Positions 1 to 5,489 of a DNA stretch of 7,556 nt are shown here, piece after piece. The position numbers and the translations under genes were made by a program. Source of the stretch: Rhodospirillales bacterium (GTDB taxonomy: Bacteria; Pseudomonadota; Alphaproteobacteria; Rhodospirillales; Casp-alpha2). The notes below the pieces were generated by a model, which saw only the letters and a list, made by a program, of their open reading frames with translations, ran no database searches and had not been told where the DNA came from. The stretch lies in the NCBI GenBank assembly GCA_028282185.1, contig JANQIJ010000363.1, positions 1 to 7,556 of the forward strand, written 5' to 3'. The first letter of the stretch is position 1. Every line of letters begins with the position of its first letter.

Positions 1-574
1 CCAGGCGACCCATGCTCATCGGGCCGATCTCGCCGGTGCGCAGCAGGAAGCGCAGAAATCCATCGGCATGCAGATGATAATCGGTCCAAAGCCGGGCCCG
101 GCCGCCGGCGACCGTGCTGCCGGTGACCAGGTTGTTGTCGAACAAGCCCTTGATGTCGTCCGTCCCGGCCGGCTCGGCGCCGTTTTCCGGCGCCACGGCG
201 ACATGGCAGGCGGCAACCACCCGGCCCGGCATATCGGACAGCCAATCAGGCGGCAAGGCATCGATCGCCGTTGCCTTGAAGGGCTGGGCGAAAGCGCCCG
301 GGCGGATGAAGGTATAGGACGCGAATTCCGTATGCCGTTCCCATTTGACCCGCAGCCCACCCAGTTCGGCGGAAAAATGCGTCGCGTCGGCGGCTGGCGG
401 CGCGACCCGGAAATGCTTGCACAGCGCCGCCAGATGGTCGACCTGGGAGCCGAGGCCGGCCTCGCCCGAATGGACGGCAACCTGCGACACCTGAACCGGG
501 GCCTCCAAATCGGCGGCGGGCCGGGCATGGATTTCCTCGGCCAATTCGCGGCGCAGGGGATGTTCTTCGAACAT
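1..574 (-). CDS. DUF3422 family membrane-anchored protein, N-terminal part
   Basis: Reading the minus strand from the ATG at 574-572 gives 191 uninterrupted codons running off the left edge, so the C-terminal half or more is missing. The protein opens MFEEHPLRRELAEEIHARP. The HPLR...E(I/L)HARP opening is the hallmark of the DUF3422 family, whose members are usually about 420-430 residues with two predicted membrane segments near the C-terminus; those would lie outside this window. Further family-like stretches are LRVKWERHTEFASYTF (about residues 83-98) and WTDYHLHADGFLRFLL (about 164-179). The biochemical role of the family is unknown and I assign none. The start is supported by a GGAGA ribosome-binding site on the minus strand (585-581), six bases before the ATG. 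The gene is transcribed away from tldD and shares its upstream region. Family assignment is from recalled motifs and is fairly secure. Confidence 0.85.
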   Translation of the reverse strand, partial: MFEEHPLRRELAEEIHARPAADLEAPVQVSQVAVHSGEAGLGSQVDHLAALCKHFRVAPPAADATHFSAELGGLRVKWERHTEFASYTFIRPGAFAQPFKATAIDALPPDWLSDMPGRVVAACHVAVAPENGAEPAGTDDIKGLFDNNLVTGSTVAGGRARLWTDYHLHADGFLRFLLRTGEIGPMSMGRL

Positions 575-701
575 GGTCGGTCTCCGGTTGGGGCGTCTCC
601 GGTTTGCGCTTTGCTTATACTCGATTTCGCCCGCCGCCACCCCTATATACCAAGGGCAATCGGATTAATTCCCGCCGGACCATTCAGACAGGTACAGCCA
701 G
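575..701. promoter_or_regulatory. Divergent intergenic region between the DUF3422 gene and tldD
   Basis: These 127 bases separate two divergent starts and must hold the promoters of both genes unless either is read from further away. The stretch is richer in A and T than its surroundings. TATACT lies at 616-621 on the plus strand (TATAAG on the minus strand at 619-614), and TATATA lies at 644-649 and reads the same on both strands. I see no convincing -35 box at 16-18 bases from either, so no promoter is assigned. The tldD ribosome-binding site is weak: AGGTA at 690-694, seven bases before the ATG at 702. Confidence 0.4.
580..604 (-). repeat. Tandem 10-base repeat duplicating the DUF3422 ribosome-binding site
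   Basis: GTCTCCGGTT occurs at 580-589 and again at 595-604, separated by five bases. On the minus strand, the sense strand of the DUF3422 gene, each copy reads AACCGGAGAC, so the GGAGA ribosome-binding site is present twice, 15 bases apart. Only the proximal copy (585-581) is spaced properly for the start at 574. The duplication may be chance, a standby ribosome site, or a two-half operator; the sequence does not decide. Confidence 0.45.
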
Positions 702-2135
702 ATGACAGACCTTGCCGCCACCGACGATCTTTTCTTCCAGCGAAGCGGGATGGACCGCAGCCGCGTCCAGGGCCTCGTCGATGATGCCCTTGCCGGGATG
801 GATGACGGCGAACTGTTCTTGGAATACCGTCAGTCGGAAAGCTTGGTGCTCGACGACGGCCAGATCAAGACCGCCAATTTCGACACCGCCCAAGGGATGG
901 GCCTGCGCGCGATTGCCGGGGAAAGCACCGGCTATTCCCACGCCTCGGAGCTGAGCGAGGCCGCCATCGCCCGCGCCGGCGAAACGGTCCAGGCGGTCAG
1001 CCGGGGCCATCAAGGCAACCTGGCCCAGGCGCCGGCCGGGACCAACCAAGCGCTCTATATGGAAGACAACCCACTGGCCATGGTCGATTTCCAGGACAAG
1101 GTGCAGATGCTGCGCGCCATCGACACCTATGCCCGGGACAAGGACACGCGCGTGCGCCAGGTATCGGCCAGCCTGTCCGGCAATTGGCAGGCGGTGCAGA
1201 TCGTCCGCGCCGGCGGCCACCGGGTGGCCGACATCCGGCCCCTGGTGCGGCTCAACGTCTCGGTCGTGCTCGAACAGGACGGCCGCATGGAAACCGGCGG
1301 TCATGGCGTCGGCGGACGGATAACCTATGACCGCTACCTCGATCCGGCCGGCTGGCAGGAAGTCGTCGACGAAGCGTTCCGCCAGGCCGAGATCAACCTG
1401 CAATCGATCCCGGCGCCGGCCGGCGAGGTGCCGGTGGTGCTCGGCCCCGGCTGGCCGGGCATTCTGCTGCACGAGGCCATCGGCCATGGCCTGGAAGGCG
1501 ATTTCAACCGCAAGAAGACCTCCGTGTTTTCCGGCCTGATGGGCGAACGCGTGGCCTCGCCCGGCGTCACCGTGGTCGATGACGGCACGCTGCGGGATCG
1601 GCGCGGCTCACTGACCATCGACGACGAAGGCACGCCGACGGAGAATACCGTGCTGATCGAGGACGGCATCCTCAAGGGCTATATGCAGGACCGGACCAAC
1701 GCGCGGCTGATGGGCGTCCAGGCAACCGGCAACGGCCGGCGTCAGAGCTACGCCCACCAGCCCCTGCCGCGCATGACCAATACCTACATGCTGGCGGGCG
1801 ACAAGGACCCGGAAGAAATTCTGGGGTCGGTGAAGAACGGCGTCTATGCCGTGTCGTTCGGCGGCGGTCAGGTCGACATCACCTCCGGCAAGTTCGTGTT
1901 TTCCTGTACCGAGGCCTATCGGATCGAGGACGGAAAGCTGGGCGCGCCTCTCAAGGGCGCGACCCTGATCGGCGACGGCAAGGATGTGCTCACCCGCGTC
2001 GCCATGATCGGCAACGACATGGAATTGGACCCGGGCATCGGCACCTGCGGCAAGGAGGGTCAGGGCGTTCCCGTGGGCGTCGGCCAACCGACCATGCTGA
2101 TCGAACAGCTGACCGTCGGCGGCACTGCCGCCTAA
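702..2135 (+). CDS. tldD: TldD, metal-dependent subunit of the TldD/TldE peptidase
   Basis: A 477-residue protein, the usual length of TldD. In Enterobacteria TldD forms a heterodimer with TldE (PmbA) that takes unfolded peptides into a central channel and cleaves them; it matures microcin B17 and helps degrade the antitoxin CcdA. The zinc-binding HExxxH motif is intact as HEAIGH at residues 257-262, inside the signature LLHEAIGHGLEGDFNRKKTS. The third metal ligand of the family is a C-terminal cysteine, here probably C449 in GIGTCGKEGQG. The N-terminal half (about 1-230) is the PmbA/TldD substrate-cradle domain, with the EYRQSESLVLDDGQIK strand region near 41-56. The start at 702 gives the typical short leader before the conserved part, though its ribosome-binding site is weak. 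The partner gene tldE is not in this window. The cytoplasmic location is inferred from the absence of a signal peptide. Confidence 0.95.
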   Translation: MTDLAATDDLFFQRSGMDRSRVQGLVDDALAGMDDGELFLEYRQSESLVLDDGQIKTANFDTAQGMGLRAIAGESTGYSHASELSEAAIARAGETVQAVSRGHQGNLAQAPAGTNQALYMEDNPLAMVDFQDKVQMLRAIDTYARDKDTRVRQVSASLSGNWQAVQIVRAGGHRVADIRPLVRLNVSVVLEQDGRMETGGHGVGGRITYDRYLDPAGWQEVVDEAFRQAEINLQSIPAPAGEVPVVLGPGWPGILLHEAIGHGLEGDFNRKKTSVFSGLMGERVASPGVTVVDDGTLRDRRGSLTIDDEGTPTENTVLIEDGILKGYMQDRTNARLMGVQATGNGRRQSYAHQPLPRMTNTYMLAGDKDPEEILGSVKNGVYAVSFGGGQVDITSGKFVFSCTEAYRIEDGKLGAPLKGATLIGDGKDVLTRVAMIGNDMELDPGIGTCGKEGQGVPVGVGQPTMLIEQLTVGGTAA

Positions 2136-2137
2136 GC

Positions 2138-2170
2138 GGCCCAAAAGGCGTTCCAGAACCGTTTCGGGCC
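2138..2170 (+). other. Imperfect inverted repeat just after tldD, possible weak terminator
   Basis: GGCCCAAAA at 2138-2146 faces TTTCGGGCC at 2162-2170, pairing at eight of nine positions, and an inner GTTC-CA-GAAC hairpin sits within it (2150-2159). It begins three bases after the tldD stop codon, where a terminator is expected. There is no run of T on the 3' side, so intrinsic termination would be poor. It could act as an mRNA 3' end stabiliser instead. Confidence 0.35.
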
Positions 2171-2205
2171 TGCCCGCGCCACGGCCACGGTCGACAAGAC
2201 CGGGC

Positions 2206-2270
2206 GACCGGCGAATCCAACCGGTCATTTCGGCCGTGAAGACCCCCCATCCACCGCCGGGCGGCCGGCG
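2206..2270 (+). other. Two short perfect hairpins in the tldD to TPR-gene gap
   Basis: GACCGG (2206-2211) and CCGGTC (2221-2226) form a six-base stem with a nine-base loop, followed only by ATTT. CGCCGG (2255-2260) and CCGGCG (2265-2270) form a second six-base stem with a four-base loop. Short GC-rich palindromes are common by chance in DNA of this composition. The whole gap 2136-2335 holds nothing else I can identify: no convincing open frame, RNA gene or clear promoter. Confidence 0.25.
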
Positions 2271-2335
2271 ATCGCGCTTTGCCACCAAGGCTTTCGGCCG
2301 AACGCCTGTCCCTGGCCCGGGCCCTTGGGGTATCA

Positions 2336-3670
2336 ATGAAGATTATGGATCAATTTCTCAATGATCTGGCCCTGATCTGGCCGAAGCTCTGGGACAGCCT
2401 GTTGGATGCCACGGCAAATCTCTGGGTGCCCCTTGCCGAGATCGCGGCCTCGATACCCGATTGGGCGTTGGCGGCGGCGGCGGCTGGCGTTCTGGCCCTG
2501 CTGGCGGTGCTGATCTTCGGCCGTCGGCCGATGAAGGGCGACCCCGTCTCCCGGCGCGATCAAAACCTAACGACGACGGCGCCCGCCGTTCGGCCGGCAC
2601 CGGACACGGCGGCAGAGGATCCGGCCGATCTGCCCGAAGCGCCGGAAATCGCCGGTCTTGATGAAATCCTGCGATCCCGAGGATTGGATCAGGGGCCCTC
2701 GGGTGGGGCTGCATCCGCCGCCGGAATCGGCGGTCGGCTGCGCACCTTCGCCGGCGAATTGGATGGCCTGCGCGCCCGACTGGACGAAATCAACGCCGTC
2801 GTGCCCGCCGCGGCCAAGCTGTTCCACGACGCGAGGGACGCCATCGCCGAAGGCGATCTGTCACGTGGCACCGACCTTTTGGTGCGCGCGGCACAGGAAG
2901 AAGGCGCCGCCGCGGGAAACCTCGAACAAACCGCCGCGACCCACGGCCAGGCGGCGGCCCTGGCCCGTTTGGTGGCCGGCGATCTGATCGCTGCGGGCGG
3001 TGCGGAAGAAGAGGCGGAAACGCTCTATCGGCTCGCCCTGGACGCGGCGCCCACGTCGGCCGCGGAACTGCGCGCCGACTGCCTGGGCCGGTTGGGCGCC
3101 TTGGCGCATCGCCGGGACGACTATCGACAAGCCAGGGACTGCTTCCAAAGCGCCCTTATCATCTTGGATGACCGGCCGGGCGAAGACCATCCGGACCTGG
3201 GCGGTGTGCTGAACAATCTGGCCCTTGCCTGCGATCTGCTGGGGGATCAACCGACCGCGGAAGGCCATTACCAGCGGGCGCTCGACGCCGACGAACGGAC
3301 CTTCGGCGACGACCATCCCAACGTCGCCGCCGTGCTCAACAATCTGGGTCTTCTGTATCGCCGCCAAGGCAAGACCCATGCGGCGGAACCCTTGTTCCGG
3401 CGGGCTGTCGCCATCAAGGAGGCAATCCTGCCGACGGGCGATCCCAGCTTGGCCCTGTCGCAGGTCAATCATGCGGCCGTGCTGCGTGACCTGGGCCGCG
3501 AAGACGACGCCAGGGCCCTGGAACACCGCGCCGGTCTGGCGCATCCGCCGGAAGAGGCCGAGACCGATGATCCAACAGCGGAAGCGATCGCCGCGGACAA
3601 CGCGGCAGCGGCGACACAGGAACCGATGGAAGAAGATCCGCCGGAGACACGGCCCGCGCCAATCGGTTGA
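2336..3670 (+). CDS. Membrane-anchored TPR-repeat protein, function unknown
   Basis: A 444-residue protein from the ATG at 2336. An in-frame TTG at 2279 would add 19 residues, but ATG is preferred and gives a compact N-terminus; the TTGGGG five bases upstream is only a weak ribosome-binding site. Residues 43-62 (WALAAAAAGVLALLAVLIFG) form one clear membrane segment, followed by RRPMKG; positive-inside logic puts the C-terminal bulk in the cytoplasm. A proline- and acid-rich linker (about 64-125) leads to a helical region (130-225) and then TPR repeats (about 227-395). Three of these have the 42-residue kinesin-light-chain spacing: GEDHPDLGGVLNNLA near 282, GDDHPNVAAVLNNLG near 324, and a weaker one from GDPSLALSQVNHA near 368. 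The last 40 residues are strongly acidic. TPR arrays bind proteins, so a scaffold role is plausible but unproven. Nothing links it to cobalamin beyond position. No signal peptidase site is visible. Confidence 0.85.
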   Translation: MKIMDQFLNDLALIWPKLWDSLLDATANLWVPLAEIAASIPDWALAAAAAGVLALLAVLIFGRRPMKGDPVSRRDQNLTTTAPAVRPAPDTAAEDPADLPEAPEIAGLDEILRSRGLDQGPSGGAASAAGIGGRLRTFAGELDGLRARLDEINAVVPAAAKLFHDARDAIAEGDLSRGTDLLVRAAQEEGAAAGNLEQTAATHGQAAALARLVAGDLIAAGGAEEEAETLYRLALDAAPTSAAELRADCLGRLGALAHRRDDYRQARDCFQSALIILDDRPGEDHPDLGGVLNNLALACDLLGDQPTAEGHYQRALDADERTFGDDHPNVAAVLNNLGLLYRRQGKTHAAEPLFRRAVAIKEAILPTGDPSLALSQVNHAAVLRDLGREDDARALEHRAGLAHPPEEAETDDPTAEAIAADNAAAATQEPMEEDPPETRPAPIG

Positions 3671-3738
3671 GCCGGTTTCCCTTAGGGCATCCTTTCGCGA
3701 CACCGAAAACCCGTATAGGCTGGCCGCCTGTCGCCCGG

Positions 3739-3750
3739 AGGCAAGGACCA
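3739..3750 (+). repeat. First copy of direct repeat AGGCAAGGACCA (H1 loop)
   Basis: This 12-base sequence recurs exactly at 3813-3824, 74 bases downstream; with the next four bases (GGCG against AGCG) the match is 15 of 16. It holds the core CAAGGA (3742-3747) in the loop of the leader hairpin H1. It is far from any start codon, so it is not itself a ribosome-binding site for cbiX. Confidence 0.7.
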
Positions 3751-3812
3751 GGCGGCCAAAGACCCCAACCGGCCCACCGGCGGTCCATGTTCCGCCGACC
3801 GGCCACGCTCGA

Positions 3813-3824
3813 AGGCAAGGACCA
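3813..3824 (+). repeat. cbiX: Second copy of direct repeat AGGCAAGGACCA, holding the cbiX ribosome-binding site
   Basis: Exact second copy of the sequence at 3739-3750. Its AAGGA (3817-3821) is the best Shine-Dalgarno match for cbiX, nine bases before the ATG at 3831. The repeat sits in the loop of hairpin H3, so anything binding this loop would block or permit ribosome entry. Confidence 0.7.
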
Positions 3825-3830
3825 AGCGTA

Positions 3831-4844
3831 ATGGCAGAAAAAACCGGCGTCATGATTTGCGGCCACGGCAGTCGCGACCAAGGGGCGGTGGAAGAGTTCG
3901 GCTCTCTCGCCCACCACTTGGCCAACCGATTCCCACAATACGATGTCGAAAGCGGCTTTCTCGAATTCGCCACCCCGATCATTCGAACGGGCCTGGAAAA
4001 ACTCCGCGACCGCGGCGCCGAGCGGATCATTTGCGTTCCCGGCATGCTGTTCGCCGCGGGGCATGTGAAGAACGACTTGCCCAGCGAGATCAACAATTTC
4101 GCGCAAGAGCATCCGAGCCTGGATGTCCGCTTCGGCCGAGAACTGGCGATCGATGCCAAACTGCTCCGCGCGGCCAAGGCACGGATCGAAGAGGCGGAAC
4201 GGCGGGCTGCGGACAATGTCGCGCGTCAGGAGACCCTGCTGATGGTCGTCGGCCGGGGGACCAACGACCCGGACGCCAATTCCAATGTCTGCAAGGTCGC
4301 GCGCATGCTTTGGGAAGGCATGGGCTTCGGCTGGGCCGAAGTCAGCTATTCCGGTGTCGCCTATCCGCTGGTCGATGCCGGCCTGGCCAAGGCCATGAAA
4401 CTGGGCTTCCGCCGGATCATCGTCTTCCCCTATTTCCTGTTCACCGGCATCCTGGTCAATCGAATCTACCGCTGGGCCGACGAATGTCAGACCGCCCATC
4501 CGGATGTCGAAATCATCAAGGCCAGCTACCTCAACGACCACGCGGATCTTATCGATTGCTTCGCCGACCGGGTCGAGGAGGTCCTGACCGGCGACAACAA
4601 GATGAACTGCCAGCTTTGCAAGTATCGTGAACAGATCATCGGCTACGAAGACGAAGTCGGCACGCCCCAGGTCGGCCATCATCACCATGTGGTCGGCATC
4701 GGCACCGACGGCCACGGCGCCGAAGACCACGGCGTCCATCACGGCCGCCACGGGCATCACCACCATGGGCATGGGCATGGGCATTCTCACGGCCATGGCG
4801 ATCGTCACCCACCCCATTCACAGGACGAAGACACGACCTCCTAG
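3831..4844 (+). CDS. cbiX: Sirohydrochlorin cobaltochelatase, long CbiX with Fe-S motif and His-rich tail
   Basis: A 337-residue long-form CbiX. It inserts cobalt into sirohydrochlorin (factor II), committing the tetrapyrrole to the early-cobalt B12 route in the cytoplasm. Two chelatase domains are seen, about residues 5-128 and 135-252. The first holds both expected catalytic histidines, H12 in ICGHGSRD and H78 in FAAGHVKND. The second has GRGTNDPDAN at the equivalent place, with R142 for histidine, so only the N-terminal site should be active, as in other long CbiX proteins. MNCQLC at 258-263 exactly fits the MXCXXC motif that holds a 4Fe-4S centre in Bacillus megaterium CbiXL. A tail at 283-329 has 20 histidines in 47 residues, a likely cobalt store. 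The frame is open well upstream of 3831, but homology starts at MAEKTGVMICGHGS and AAGGA precedes this ATG. It is the first gene of the cobalamin run. A nickel or sirohaem iron chelatase role is possible but less likely here. Confidence 0.95.
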   Translation: MAEKTGVMICGHGSRDQGAVEEFGSLAHHLANRFPQYDVESGFLEFATPIIRTGLEKLRDRGAERIICVPGMLFAAGHVKNDLPSEINNFAQEHPSLDVRFGRELAIDAKLLRAAKARIEEAERRAADNVARQETLLMVVGRGTNDPDANSNVCKVARMLWEGMGFGWAEVSYSGVAYPLVDAGLAKAMKLGFRRIIVFPYFLFTGILVNRIYRWADECQTAHPDVEIIKASYLNDHADLIDCFADRVEEVLTGDNKMNCQLCKYREQIIGYEDEVGTPQVGHHHHVVGIGTDGHGAEDHGVHHGRHGHHHHGHGHGHSHGHGDRHPPHSQDEDTTS

Positions 4845-4859
4845 GGGCGCCCGACGGCC

Positions 4860-5489
4860 ATGTTCGACTATGTCCGCGATCCGGCGGAAATCTACCGCCG
4901 TTCCTTTGCCGCCATCGAGGCCGAAGCGGATCTCTCCCCCTTTGCCGGACGGGATCGAAGACTGGCCGCGCGCCTGATCCATGCCTGCGGCATGCCCGAC
5001 ATCACGGCCGCGCTGGTTTTCCGAGGCGAACCGGCAAAGGCCGGGCGCGCGGCGTTGATGGCCGGCGCACCAATCCTTGCCGATGCGGAAATGGTCGCCC
5101 ACGGCGTGATCGCCAGCCGCCTGCCCGCCACCAACGAAATCATCTGTACGCTCAACGACGCCGGTGTCGCCGACCGCGCCCGTGCCGAAGGCACAACACG
5201 GTCGGCCGCCGCCGTGGACGATTGGTCGGCGCATTTGGCCGGCGCCGTGGTCGCCATCGGCAACGCGCCAACCGCCCTTTTTCGCCTGCTGGAACGGTTG
5301 GCCCAGGGAGCGCCGCGGCCGGCGGTCATCCTGGGGTTTCCCGTCGGCTTCATCGGCGCCGCCGAAGCGAAACAGGCCTTGATCGATCACGCCGGTGACA
5401 TCCCCTTCGCCACGTTGACCGGCCGGCGGGGCGGCAGCGCCCTGGCCGCCGCGGCCGTCAACGCGCTCGCAGGAGCGGGCGATGGATAG
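4860..5489 (+). CDS. cobH: Precorrin-8X methylmutase (CobH/CbiC)
   Basis: A 209-residue protein, the family's normal length. It moves the methyl group from C11 to C12 of precorrin-8X (or cobalt-precorrin-8), yielding hydrogenobyrinic or cobyrinic acid. The catalytic histidine is H41 in RLIHACGMPDI, matching His43 of the well-studied Pseudomonas denitrificans CobH. Other family signatures are LADAEMVAHGV (73-83), GNAPTAL (134-140), GFPVGFIGAAEAK (159-171) and the C-terminal GRRGGSALAAAAVNAL (188-203). The N-terminus MFDYVRDPAEIYRRSF is typical, so the ATG at 4860 is secure, although its ribosome-binding site is poor (GGGGC just after the cbiX stop). It lies 15 bases after cbiX and ends inside the start of cobL, with an eight-base overlap, ATGGATAG. 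No odd residues noticed. Confidence 0.95.
   Translation: MFDYVRDPAEIYRRSFAAIEAEADLSPFAGRDRRLAARLIHACGMPDITAALVFRGEPAKAGRAALMAGAPILADAEMVAHGVIASRLPATNEIICTLNDAGVADRARAEGTTRSAAAVDDWSAHLAGAVVAIGNAPTALFRLLERLAQGAPRPAVILGFPVGFIGAAEAKQALIDHAGDIPFATLTGRRGGSALAAAAVNALAGAGDG

Larger units (their letters stand above)
3721..3830 (+). promoter_or_regulatory. Structured cbiX mRNA leader: candidate cis-regulatory RNA with tandem hairpins
   Basis: Three hairpins lie between the TPR gene and cbiX. H1 is a perfect ten-base stem, TGGCCGCCTG (3721-3730) with CAGGCGGCCA (3749-3758). H2 pairs CGGCGG (3778-3783) with CCGCCG (3792-3797) and can be lengthened by GGCC (3771-3774) with GGCC (3801-3804) across an internal loop. 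H3 pairs ACGCT (3805-3809) with AGCGT (3825-3829), one base before the ATG. The loops of H1 and H3 carry the same AGGCAAGGACCA. The five closing pairs next to that repeat are CCGCC/GGCGG in H1 and ACGCT/AGCGT in H3, so two positions differ and both keep pairing. The H3 loop holds the AAGGA ribosome-binding site of cbiX (3817-3821). No B12-riboswitch core and no T-tract are seen, so any control is probably translational. A TATAGG at 3714-3719 could be a -10 box, but it lacks a good -35. Pairings are seen directly; function is inferred. Confidence 0.5.

Noticed and set aside
68..784. Plus-strand open frame of 238 codons at the left end
   Set aside because: It is antisense to the DUF3422 gene, crosses the divergent intergenic region and runs into tldD; the minus-strand reading has family motifs and this one has none.
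3714..3719. TATAGG as the -10 box of a cbiX promoter
   Set aside because: No acceptable -35 box lies 16-18 bases upstream, and a start about seven bases downstream would remove part of the H1 5' arm. Possible but not supported enough to list separately.
3671..3830. Cobalamin (B12) riboswitch upstream of cbiX
   Set aside because: I looked for the B12-box and the conserved core expected in such a riboswitch and found neither; at 160 bases the gap is also short for the full element. A covariance search would settle it.
3225..3830. In-frame upstream extension of cbiX by about 200 codons
   Set aside because: The extension overlaps the TPR gene in another frame, is rich in Arg and Pro as out-of-frame GC-rich DNA tends to be, and homology to CbiX begins only at 3831, where a ribosome-binding site is found.
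2861..4216. Long minus-strand open frame of 451 codons
   Set aside because: It lies antisense across the TPR gene and the start of cbiX, spans an intergenic gap, and its translation is low-complexity with no family motif. Long antisense frames are expected in DNA this GC-rich.
4764..4781. Three CATGGG hexamers as a mobile or regulatory repeat
   Set aside because: They simply encode the His-Gly repeats of the CbiX tail in frame, so they are coding low-complexity sequence and not a separate element.
3465..4817. Minus-strand open frame of 450 codons opposite cbiX
   Set aside because: Antisense to a clearly assigned chelatase; the composition is that of a complementary-strand shadow, with no recognisable domain.
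4680..4830. His-rich tail as a separate metallochaperone or transporter gene
   Set aside because: The tail is continuous in frame with the chelatase domains, with no stop or new start signal, and His-rich tails are known for long CbiX proteins.
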